Below are positions 1 to 5,665 of a stretch of DNA of 6,415 bases, one piece after another. The notes below the pieces were generated by a model. The model was not told where the DNA came from. It did no database searches and saw only the letters and a list, made by a program, of their open reading frames with translations. The stretch's first letter is position 1; every line of letters starts with the position of its first letter. A program made the position numbers and the translations under genes. This DNA comes from Candidatus Poseidoniaceae archaeon (GTDB lineage: Archaea > Thermoplasmatota > Poseidoniia > Poseidoniales > Poseidoniaceae), in NCBI GenBank assembly GCA_023254445.1, contig JALRLN010000080.1, positions 1-6,415 of the forward strand. Reading direction: 5' to 3'.

Positions 1-73
1 TGGACGCTGGGGGATTTGAACCCCCGGCCTTCTGGTTGCAAACCAGACGCTCTTCCAACTGAGCTAAGCGCCC
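1..73 (-). tRNA. tRNA-Ala (anticodon UGC)
   Basis: Read on the minus strand, the segment folds into a complete 73-nt cloverleaf: a 7-bp acceptor stem (GGGCGCT with AGCGTCC), T8-A9, a 4-bp D stem (GCTC/GAGC) with an 8-nt loop, a 5-bp anticodon stem (TCTGG/CCAGA) around the loop TTTGCAA, a 5-nt variable region, a 5-bp T stem (GGGGG/CCCCC) with loop TTCAAAT, and discriminator A73. The anticodon is TGC, which decodes GCN alanine codons. The third acceptor pair is G3:U70, the universal identity element read by alanyl-tRNA synthetase, so two independent signs agree. There is no intron. The window begins exactly at A73, so whether CCA is encoded cannot be seen. The gene lies 64 nt downstream of the propeller gene on the same strand and may have its own promoter in that gap. 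Confidence 0.98.
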
Positions 74-94
74 TTGTCCCGACGGACGGCCTAA

Positions 95-107
95 GGGATA
101 TCATCCC
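95..107 (-). promoter_or_regulatory. possible tRNA-Ala TATA-like element within a short inverted repeat
   Basis: This is the only AT-containing patch in the 64-nt gap between the propeller gene stop and the tRNA 5' end. On the minus strand it reads GGGATGATATCCC, about 22 to 34 nt before the tRNA 5' end, where an archaeal TATA box is expected. It is also a 5-bp inverted repeat (GGGAT/ATCCC with a 3-nt loop), so it could instead act as a small 3' hairpin for the upstream mRNA. The match to TTTATATA is weak; the position is the main argument. Confidence 0.35.
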
Positions 108-137
108 TGCGGAAGGTCAGGCCATGGTGTGAACGCC

Positions 138-1529
138 TCAGGCCCACGCCCACGAGGCGCTGACCACGAGGTGCCACGCGTCGCCGTAGGCTTTGACGTG
201 CGGCACATCGAGGGAAAATCCGCCGTCTATGATCTCGTCAAACACCGGAGGAAGCGCCTCGGCCACGTCCTCGCCCGGACGCTGACCGCGCACCAGCGTC
301 ATGCTGATCGGTTTCATGTCGGACGCGAGGTCCATCTGGCGGAGCACCGAGCCGTCGGCAGCGGAACGGACCTCGAGGTGGCCTTGCTCGTACCCGATGC
401 CAACCTCCAAGCCGTCGGCAGCGATGTCCAGGTCCATCATCGTCCCTTCCACGTGCACCTCGAACCGTTCGTCGGTGGCAAGGTCCACCATCCGAAGCCA
501 GCCGTCGCGGCCGGCGCTGACCAAGAGGTCATCCACGTGGGACATCGCGAGCACCTTGCTTCCTGTGACGACGTCCACGGAACGGTCCTCTGCATCGTCG
601 TCGTCGGAGAGGTCGAGGATCAGGGTCACGGGGTCAAGGCCGCCGCACGCCAACCGGGCACCGTCCACGCTGAAGGAGAAGGCGTCCAGAACGGACGCAT
701 GGTCGAGCGCGCGCACCACCTCACCGTCCTGCACCCGAAGCACACGCGCCGTGGGTTGGGTTCCGTTCAGGCCTTGCGCGCCCACGGCCAGGAGCGCTCC
801 GTCCGGCGAGAAGTGAAGCGCCGTCACGCGCTTCTCTTGCTCCGATTCGAGCAGCACGCGCCCGTCGAGCAGGTCGTGGACGAACAGGCCGCCCGCCGTC
901 GTTCCGATGGCCAATTGCTCACCCGACGGCGAGAAGGCGAGGGCGGCGACCGGTTCGTCGACCTCGAGATCGCCGAGCAGTTCACCGCTCTCCGACGAGA
1001 CCACCTTGACCGTCCGGTCAAGTGAACCGCTGGCCACCAAGGCGCCATCCCGTGAACTGCTGAGGGCCGTGCACCAGTTCCGATGCACTGACATGTCGTG
1101 CAGCAACGCCCCATTCAGGGCATCCATGATGTGAAGCCGACCTTGCTCGTCGCCCATGGCGACGTGCGTGAAGGTGTGCACCAACAGGTCCTCGTCGATG
1201 GGCACATCGATGTCGCACCGACCTGCGTCACCCTGCTGCTTGGTCTCCACCTCGAGCACCTCGAGCGCACGTTCACGAAACCGTTCAACAAGATGGTCGA
1301 TGCGCCCCTGACGGTCCGCCGTGGCTTCGATGTGTGCGCGCCGGTCGGCGTCGGAGGCTTCCTCTCGCCGGGCCTGTTGGAGGCTGCGAAGGCGAGCAAA
1401 TTCGCTTTCAACGAACTCTTTCTTCTTCTCCGAACCGCCCCGCAAGAACCCGAAGAGGGAACGCTTTGGAGGTGCGTCCTCGCCGTCCTCCGCCATGCTG
1501 ACCGGTGGCGCCTCAGAGCGATTCGGCAT
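138..1529 (-). CDS. coiled-coil plus WD40-like beta-propeller protein
   Basis: A 463-residue cytoplasmic protein with no signal peptide or membrane segment. Residues 1-33 are a flexible acidic/proline-rich start followed by the patch SLFGFLRGG. Residues 34-99 are highly charged, rich in E, R, K, Q and A, and look like a long helix or coiled coil. From about residue 115 to 430 come repeated blade-like units, such as DGALVASGSLDRTVKVV (161-177), then SPSGEQLAIGTTAGGLFVHD, SPDGALLAVGAQG and DDLLVSAGRDGWLRMVDL. This is the WD40/YVTN style, although true Trp-Asp dipeptides are mostly absent. Such propellers are scaffolds for protein contacts, so a binding or assembly role is inferred; no catalytic motif is visible. 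An acidic run (DDDDAED) lies in a mid-propeller loop. The start is uncertain. ATG at 1529 overlaps the upstream gene by 17 nt and has GGAAGG 13 nt before it; TTG at 1532 is better spaced from that site; ATG at 1496 would remove the overlap but lacks a site. Confidence 0.85.
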   Translation of the reverse strand: MPNRSEAPPVSMAEDGEDAPPKRSLFGFLRGGSEKKKEFVESEFARLRSLQQARREEASDADRRAHIEATADRQGRIDHLVERFRERALEVLEVETKQQGDAGRCDIDVPIDEDLLVHTFTHVAMGDEQGRLHIMDALNGALLHDMSVHRNWCTALSSSRDGALVASGSLDRTVKVVSSESGELLGDLEVDEPVAALAFSPSGEQLAIGTTAGGLFVHDLLDGRVLLESEQEKRVTALHFSPDGALLAVGAQGLNGTQPTARVLRVQDGEVVRALDHASVLDAFSFSVDGARLACGGLDPVTLILDLSDDDDAEDRSVDVVTGSKVLAMSHVDDLLVSAGRDGWLRMVDLATDERFEVHVEGTMMDLDIAADGLEVGIGYEQGHLEVRSAADGSVLRQMDLASDMKPISMTLVRGQRPGEDVAEALPPVFDEIIDGGFSLDVPHVKAYGDAWHLVVSASWAWA

Positions 1530-2166
1530 CAAGGCGTCGGTTCCTTCCGAAGTCGAGCATCAGCACGTCACGTGCAACGGATTCCACCCCCGCATGCAGG
1601 CACGGCACCGCCGACCAAGCATCTGGAAGTGACCCGGTTGGCCCGTGCGCTCGGAGGGCGCCACCCGCACCCACCAGGCGCTCCGCGACGGTCGCTCCGT
1701 TGCAGAGCGGAAGGCCCACCCACAGGGTGTGGCCGGGGGCGTCGCGAAGGTGCGCGGCCATGCCGTCCACGGCCCACCACGGGCCGCGCTCGTCGTCGCC
1801 ATGGCTCACGACCACCTCATCGGGAAGGATGGCGTCGTCGCTGGGCCCGTGACCAAGGTGGATCCAGTAACTTGGTGCGCGACCGTTCACAAGGAGCCCT
1901 TCGCCCTGAGGATCGAGCACGGGACGGTGCACGACGTTGAGGGAGCGCTCTTCGAAGGGGGTGCTACGGTCTCCGAACATGTGCCGCATGCAGCGAATCA
2001 GGCCAACGTAGCCGTGCACACGCCGGGCGAGGCCTTCCATGAGGAGCACCTCATCCCCACCGTAGCGCTCCCCGCCCGGCTGGAGGGCGTTGGGCTGCAT
2101 CCCGGTGATCAGCAGGGTTCCGTCGAGGGTTTCGGGAAGGTGGTCTGGCAACGGCGGCGCGCTCAT
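1513..2166 (-). CDS. uncharacterised protein, possible caspase/CHAT-like (clan CD) fold
   Basis: A 217-residue soluble protein that I do not recognise as a named family. The order of elements resembles clan CD cysteine peptidases (caspases, CHAT): an early hydrophobic strand (TLLITGM, 17-23), a helix (DEVLLMEGLARRVHGY, 38-53), a hydrophobic strand ending in His-Gly (YWIHLGHG, 100-107), then a second hydrophobic strand ending in Cys (TLWVGLPLCNGA, 147-158) followed by a helix and small-residue turn (ERLVGAGGALRAHG, 162-175). The candidate dyad H106/C155 is 49 residues apart, about the caspase spacing, and C-N-G echoes the caspase C-R-G. This assignment is inference from motif order, not a database match. 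The chosen ATG lies 42 nt after the purA stop with no clear Shine-Dalgarno; a TTG start at 2190 would add 8 residues. The 3' end overlaps the propeller gene by 17 nt, implying translational coupling and possibly joint function. Confidence 0.8.
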   Translation of the reverse strand: MSAPPLPDHLPETLDGTLLITGMQPNALQPGGERYGGDEVLLMEGLARRVHGYVGLIRCMRHMFGDRSTPFEERSLNVVHRPVLDPQGEGLLVNGRAPSYWIHLGHGPSDDAILPDEVVVSHGDDERGPWWAVDGMAAHLRDAPGHTLWVGLPLCNGATVAERLVGAGGALRAHGPTGSLPDAWSAVPCLHAGVESVARDVLMLDFGRNRRLDAESL

Positions 2167-2208
2167 CCAGAGCAAGGCTGCACGACCCAATTTGAACCGG
2201 CGTTGCGG

Positions 2209-3510
2209 TCAAGCAAGGTCGATGGTGGCGTCACGGTCCGGACCGACACCGACGCTGCTCACCGGAACACCAAGCAGCGCTTCCAACCGTTGCACGTAGG
2301 CCTGCGCTGCCGAGGGGAGGGCCGAGAGGCCAAGCCCCTCGGCGTTGGCCTTCGTCGCAAGACCGAGCCATTCGCCGGTGGACATCGCTGGGAATCCGGG
2401 CATGTCGAGGTAGACCGGCTCGCAGCGCGCCAAGGCGGAGGCACTCGAAGGGAGTTCGGTGATCTCCTGCCCGTCGAGGCGGTACCCGACGCAGATGCGA
2501 AGCACGTCAAGTCCACCGAGGACGTCGAGTTTGGTCAAGGCGAGTGACGTGAATCCGTTGACCCGCTGCGCATGCCGCATCACCACGGCGTCGAACCATC
2601 CGCAGCGACGCTTTCTGCCGGTCGTCGTGCCGAACTCGTGGCCGACCGTCCCAAGGTGCTCACCGACGTCGTCGTTGAGTTCGGTTGGCATGGCGCCGTG
2701 CCCGACGCGGGTGATGTATGCCTTCGTGATGCCGATGACCTCGTCCACGTGCCCCGGATGAATGCCGGCACCATGGGTGGCGTTGCCGCGGGAGGTGACG
2801 GACGAGGTAACGAAGGGGTAGGTGCCCTGGTCGATGTCAAGCAAACACCCTTGCGCACCCTCAAGGATGACGCGCTCCCCAAGACCGAGGGCGTGGTCGA
2901 TCATCACGCCGGTGTTGGTGATGCACATGCCGAAGGTGTCGAGCACCCACCGGAGGTCGGCCTCGAGGTCCCGCTCCCCAATGCGTTCGTCGATGCCCGC
3001 TGCGGCCAGCGACGACGACATCCGCGAGGCGATGGCTTCCAGCGCTTCACGGTCGGCAAGCACTTCGGAGAGGTCACCGAAGCGAAGGCCGACGCGGTTG
3101 ATTTTGTCGGCGTAGGTCGGACCGATGCCCCGACCGGTCGTCCCAATCTTCGTGTCCAATCCGTCGAGCAGCCGATGGTAGCGAAGGATGACGTGCGCTC
3201 GTTCGGAGACGTAGAGCCGCGCCCCTCGCACCTCCTCTCCTGTCTCCGAGGACCAGCCGTTCAGTTCGTTGTCAAGCACCCACGGGTCGATGACCATGCC
3301 GTCGCCCAAGACGAGTCGGCAATCAGACCGGGTGATGCCGGACGGCAGGAGGTGGAATTTGAGCACGCGCTCGCCGAGCACCACGGTATGGCCTGCGTTG
3401 TTGCCACCTTGGAACCGAGCAACGAGGGTGGCTTCCTCAGCGAGGCGGTCCACGAGCTTTCCTTTTCCTTCGTCGCCCCACTGTGCGCCCAGCACCACGG
3501 TCGCAGGCAT
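2209..3510 (-). CDS. purA: adenylosuccinate synthetase
   Basis: Catalyses GTP-dependent condensation of IMP with aspartate to adenylosuccinate, the first committed step from IMP to AMP, in the cytoplasm. At 433 residues it is the long, bacterial-like length rather than the roughly 340-residue form of some hyperthermophilic archaea. Family signatures run in order: GAQWGDEGKGK (8-18, phosphate loop with catalytic D13), FQGGNNAGHT (33-42, catalytic H41), LLPSGI (54-59), IGTTGRGIGPTYADK (122-136, IMP binding), EGAQGCLLDIDQGTYPFVTSS (217-237), KAYITRVGHGAMPTE, and FGTTTGRKRRCGWFD with the arginines that contact substrates. TSSN is usual after GTYPFV, but here Val238 replaces the Asn while T239 is kept. 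ATG 3510 is preferred because the family begins just before the VVLGAQWGDEGKGK strand and GGGAG lies 5 nt upstream; a TTG at 3534 would add eight atypical residues. It is the first gene of the leftward operon and divergent from tfb. Confidence 0.97.
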   Translation of the reverse strand: MPATVVLGAQWGDEGKGKLVDRLAEEATLVARFQGGNNAGHTVVLGERVLKFHLLPSGITRSDCRLVLGDGMVIDPWVLDNELNGWSSETGEEVRGARLYVSERAHVILRYHRLLDGLDTKIGTTGRGIGPTYADKINRVGLRFGDLSEVLADREALEAIASRMSSSLAAAGIDERIGERDLEADLRWVLDTFGMCITNTGVMIDHALGLGERVILEGAQGCLLDIDQGTYPFVTSSVTSRGNATHGAGIHPGHVDEVIGITKAYITRVGHGAMPTELNDDVGEHLGTVGHEFGTTTGRKRRCGWFDAVVMRHAQRVNGFTSLALTKLDVLGGLDVLRICVGYRLDGQEITELPSSASALARCEPVYLDMPGFPAMSTGEWLGLATKANAEGLGLSALPSAAQAYVQRLEALLGVPVSSVGVGPDRDATIDLA

Positions 3511-3564
3511 GGCTCTCCCGGTCCGTGCTGCCAAGCCTGAGCACCATCAACCTGCCCATGATGA

Positions 3565-3594
3565 CGACGGCCTCCCGCGTTCACCCGGCCGTCG
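3565..3594. repeat. 8-bp inverted repeat in the purA upstream region
   Basis: CGACGGCC (3565-3572) and GGCCGTCG (3587-3594) are perfect reverse complements separated by 14 nt. The element lies 55 to 84 nt upstream of the purA ATG and about 150 nt upstream of the tfb ATG. As RNA it would be a GC-rich stem-loop in the purA leader if transcription begins upstream of it. As DNA it could be an operator at the transcription start. High local GC raises the chance of coincidence. Confidence 0.5.
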
Positions 3595-3596
3595 CT

Positions 3597-3608
3597 GATT
3601 CAAATAGG
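3597..3608 (-). promoter_or_regulatory. weak candidate TATA element for purA
   Basis: On the minus strand this reads CCTATTTGAATC, one of the most AT-rich patches upstream of purA before the tfb promoter. A TATA element here would predict initiation about 25 nt downstream, near 3577, and a leader of about 65 nt. It is a poor match to TTTATATA; another AT patch on the same strand (GTTAAAGC, near 3618-3625) is an alternative. The real start site cannot be decided from sequence. Confidence 0.25.
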
Positions 3609-3700
3609 TCGGAGGGTGCTTTAACGGTGTAGCAAGAGCACCACATACGCACTCATTGGCTTTGAGCACGCTGAAATGGAACAATCATGACGAACGCACA

Positions 3701-3708
3701 TTCATATA
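3701..3708 (+). promoter_or_regulatory. TATA-like box for tfb
   Basis: TTCATATA sits in an AT-rich stretch that contrasts with the GC-rich coding DNA. Initiation about 25 nt downstream would fall near 3730, leaving a leader of roughly 15 nt with the Shine-Dalgarno at its front. No clear purine-rich BRE is visible directly upstream. If real, the promoter is itself read by TBP and TFB, which allows autoregulation; that is inference. Confidence 0.6.
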
Positions 3709-3730
3709 CTCTGGAAACCAAGTAGTAAAC

Positions 3731-3736
3731 AAGGAG
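3731..3736 (+). promoter_or_regulatory. ribosome binding site of tfb
   Basis: AAGGAG lies 8 nt before the ATG at 3745, a near-ideal Shine-Dalgarno. It is the clearest one in the window and fixes the tfb start. Most other genes here have weak or no recognisable sites. Confidence 0.8.
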
Positions 3737-3744
3737 TTGAGAAG

Positions 3745-4707
3745 ATGGAACGTGAAGCAGACGCGAAGACCTCCGTACGCCGAACCGTTGCAGGCCACAC
3801 CACGCCGTGCGACGACTGTGGCGCCGTTGACTGGGACATGGACACCACCCGTGGCGAAGTGGTCTGCAGCATGTGCGGCCTGGTGGCCGAAGAGAACCTG
3901 ATCGACCCAGGTGCGGAATGGACGAACAGCGACCGCGGCGAGGACCGTGCGCGAACCGGCGCCCCGGTGACGAACCGACTGGCGGACCGTGGCCTCAACA
4001 CCAGCATCGACGCCCGCGACCTGACCTCCGGCGGGGCCTCCACCCACGGCATGAGCGCCCAGGCCCGAAGGGATTGGCGTCGACGTCGGGTCATCGACGA
4101 ACGCTCCAAGACCCGTCGTTCCCGGGAGCGGAACCTCGTGAAGGCCAACCAGTTCATCCGCGACAAGTCCGGCCTGCCCATCCCCATTCAGGAGGAAGTG
4201 GCGAGGATCTACCGCATCCTTTCCTCGAAAGGCTTCGTTACGGGCCGGTCCATCGCTGGCGTGACGGCCGCCTGCACCTACCTCGTGGCCCGCGAGGAGC
4301 GGCTACCCCGGCAGATTCCGGAACTCTGCGAGAGCTTCGGTGTTGACGAGAAGGAACTCTCACGGCTCATCCGAAAGGCGTCCCGTGAACTGAACCTGCA
4401 CCGCGTCAGCGGACCGGACCAGTACTTCGACCGCTTCCTCAGCGACCTCGGCCTTCCTCCCGCCTTCCGCCTCGAGGTGGACGCGATGTGGAACCGCATC
4501 GCGCCACACGAGGAAGTCTGGCAGGGCAAGAAGCCGATGGGCATCGCTGCCGCCATCATCTACCGTGCTTCCCAAGCCTCGGAGACGCCAAGGACGCAGT
4601 CCGAGATTTGCAGCATCGCGAACGTGTCGGAAGTGACCCTCCGGGGATTGGTCAAGACCATCGAAGAGACGATGCTCTTGCTTGACCGACTTGAGGAGCG
4701 CACGTGA
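3745..4707 (+). CDS. tfb: archaeal transcription initiation factor B (TFB)
   Basis: TFB binds the TBP-TATA complex and recruits RNA polymerase, the archaeal counterpart of eukaryotic TFIIB. The 320-residue length is normal. The N-terminal zinc ribbon uses C22/C25 and C41/C44 (CDDC, CSMC). Next comes the B-reader/finger, with the family pattern IDPGAEW near 53-59 and RTGAPVTNRLADRGLNTSID near 70-89. A basic linker (DWRRRRVIDERSKTRRSRERN) leads into two cyclin folds. The first (about 125-215) includes IPIQEEVARIYRILSSKGFVTGRS and the LNLHRV region; the second (about 220-315) includes KKPMGIAAAIIYRAS and ISEVTLRG-like VSEVTLRGLVKTIEE, containing the DNA-binding helix. A TATA-like box and strong Shine-Dalgarno precede it. 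Two short genes follow closely on the same strand. Archaea may carry several TFB paralogues, so this need not be the only one. Confidence 0.97.
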   Translation: MEREADAKTSVRRTVAGHTTPCDDCGAVDWDMDTTRGEVVCSMCGLVAEENLIDPGAEWTNSDRGEDRARTGAPVTNRLADRGLNTSIDARDLTSGGASTHGMSAQARRDWRRRRVIDERSKTRRSRERNLVKANQFIRDKSGLPIPIQEEVARIYRILSSKGFVTGRSIAGVTAACTYLVAREERLPRQIPELCESFGVDEKELSRLIRKASRELNLHRVSGPDQYFDRFLSDLGLPPAFRLEVDAMWNRIAPHEEVWQGKKPMGIAAAIIYRASQASETPRTQSEICSIANVSEVTLRGLVKTIEETMLLLDRLEERT

Positions 4708-4741
4708 GGACGTCCGAACCTTCTTGAGCGGCCCCCGCGAC

Positions 4742-4761
4742 CCTGAATCATGGGATTCAAG
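4742..4761 (+). promoter_or_regulatory. hairpin presenting the start codon of the cysteine-pair protein
   Basis: TGAATC (4744-4749) and GATTCA (4754-4759) pair perfectly around the tetraloop ATGG (4750-4753), so the initiating ATG lies exactly in the loop. Beyond a C/A mismatch, two further C-G pairs (4741-4742 with 4761-4762) can extend the stem. No Shine-Dalgarno is visible upstream. The in-frame triplets before the ATG are TGA ATC, so this ATG must be the start. A role in translation control is inference. Confidence 0.4.
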
Positions 4762-5019
4762 GCCCGTGACCGTGCACGCCGTAAGGAGAGCGGGGACGAC
4801 AAGGCGTCGACCAAGGCCAAGGAAGGGATCGAAGCCTGCGGCGTGAACGGCTGTGAGGGCTGGTCCGACGCGTCGATGGGGGGACGGTCCATCTCCGTGA
4901 ACGACGCGGAAGACATGTGGGGCAAGGGCTACACAGCCCGCAAGAACCGCGTTCGGATCTGCAAATCGTGTTACAGGTCTTGGAAGAAAAGCAACAAGCA
5001 GGACGACCACCATTACTGA
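4750..5019 (+). CDS. small basic protein with two cysteine pairs, probable zinc-binding
   Basis: An 89-residue protein of no recognised family. The N terminus (KARDRARRKESGDDKASTKAKE) is lysine/arginine-rich and probably disordered, as in many nucleic-acid-binding proteins. Four cysteines form two pairs, C30/C35 (ACGVNGC) and C71/C74 (ICKSC), consistent with one zinc site closed over a 35-residue loop; the tail (RSWKKSNKQDDHHY) is basic and ends with two histidines. The start is fixed by an in-frame TGA two codons upstream. It begins 42 nt after the tfb stop with no separate promoter or ribosome site visible, so co-transcription with tfb is likely. A role in transcription, RNA or ribosome biology is a guess from basicity and neighbour. 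Confidence 0.8.
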   Translation: MGFKARDRARRKESGDDKASTKAKEGIEACGVNGCEGWSDASMGGRSISVNDAEDMWGKGYTARKNRVRICKSCYRSWKKSNKQDDHHY

Positions 5020-5057
5020 GGACCAGATTCACTTTCAGCGACCCCCATTCGACAGGA

Positions 5058-5657
5058 ATGAGGACCCTCGGCGGACAGTTCCTTCGTATGCACAGCAAAC
5101 AGGTTGTCCGCTCCCTGATTTACGGGCGAACCACCGTCGTCGCGTACGCCGATGGCCACGTGACGGTTCGGACCCCACCCCAGCGTGAACGAAGAACCAA
5201 CATCGCCTCAACGCCAAGCGTCCTTCTGACGATGGTGGGCCCCGATGGACAGGACCTCCTGCTCGTTGGTGATGGGCATGGCCGCGTCCATGTGTTCGAT
5301 CTCAACTCCACGTCGATGGTGCAACGGTTGGACGTCGAAGCAGGACGGGTGCGCTCGCTCTCCCCGTGCCCCACCGAGCATGGCGATGCAGTGGTTGGCA
5401 GCAGCGACGGCAGCGTCGCGCTGCTCGACATCGCGAACGCACGCATCGTGCACCTGGCCAGGCTTGACGGCCCGGTGTCCAGCCTTCACGCAGAGGACGG
5501 AGGGCTAACGGCGACGGTTCGTGGGGCAAGGGTGATGCTTGACTGGCAAGGCGGTGAACTGTCCCGCTCAGAGCCCGAACCCTTCACGCGAAGTTTCCCA
5601 CGTCGTCGGAGCACCCTCATCGCGGGCCTGGACGGCACAAGGTACCTCGCCGCATGA
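5058..5657 (+). CDS. short WD40/YVTN-like propeller-repeat protein
   Basis: A 199-residue protein without signal peptide or membrane helix. It has about four blade-like repeats in which a glycine/aspartate turn is followed by a short beta strand: ADGHVTVR (31-38), GDGHGRVHVFDL (71-82), SSDGSVALLDI (115-125) and VRGARVMLDW (154-163), with strand pairs such as DLLLVG and DAVVGS before them. This resembles WD40 or PQQ-like units, but is too short for a normal 6-8-blade propeller, so it may oligomerise, complete another propeller, or be reduced. The last 30 residues are rich in R, S, P and E. The open frame extends back over the upstream gene; the first usable start after that gene is ATG 5058, with ATG 5088 as an alternative; neither has a good Shine-Dalgarno. 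It lies 38 nt after the upstream stop, and its own stop is 8 nt from a convergent gene's stop. Confidence 0.8.
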   Translation: MRTLGGQFLRMHSKQVVRSLIYGRTTVVAYADGHVTVRTPPQRERRTNIASTPSVLLTMVGPDGQDLLLVGDGHGRVHVFDLNSTSMVQRLDVEAGRVRSLSPCPTEHGDAVVGSSDGSVALLDIANARIVHLARLDGPVSSLHAEDGGLTATVRGARVMLDWQGGELSRSEPEPFTRSFPRRRSTLIAGLDGTRYLAA

Positions 5658-5665
5658 GGACGTGC

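Noticed and set aside
129..1025. 298-codon open frame on the plus strand
   Set aside because: It lies antisense to the propeller gene, whose protein shows clear repeats. The plus-strand translation is rich in H, R and V without any domain, as expected for a shadow frame in GC-rich DNA.
1645..2547. 300-codon open frame on the plus strand
   Set aside because: It is antisense to the unknown 217-residue gene and the purA 3' half; no recognisable motif and a composition typical of a shadow frame.
3511..3534. TTG start adding eight residues to PurA
   Set aside because: The added residues are not found in the family, and ATG 3510 has a nearby GGGAG and places the phosphate loop at the usual position.
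2572..3540. 322-codon open frame on the plus strand
   Set aside because: It is antisense to purA, which carries every family signature, so this frame is an artefact of GC-rich codon structure.
3615..3642. 6-bp inverted repeat GGTGCT/AGCACC with a 16-nt spacer between purA and tfb
   Set aside because: It is short and widely spaced, so expected by chance in a region of this size; it has no clear relation to either promoter.
4708..4715. Palindrome GGACGTCC right after the tfb stop
   Set aside because: A single 8-bp palindrome in GC-rich DNA with no repeat elsewhere in view; no terminator features such as a T-run follow.
4917..5057. Longer N terminus for the short propeller protein
   Set aside because: The extension would overlap the cysteine-pair gene by over 100 nt and has no propeller-like sequence; ATG 5058 just after that gene's stop is more plausible.
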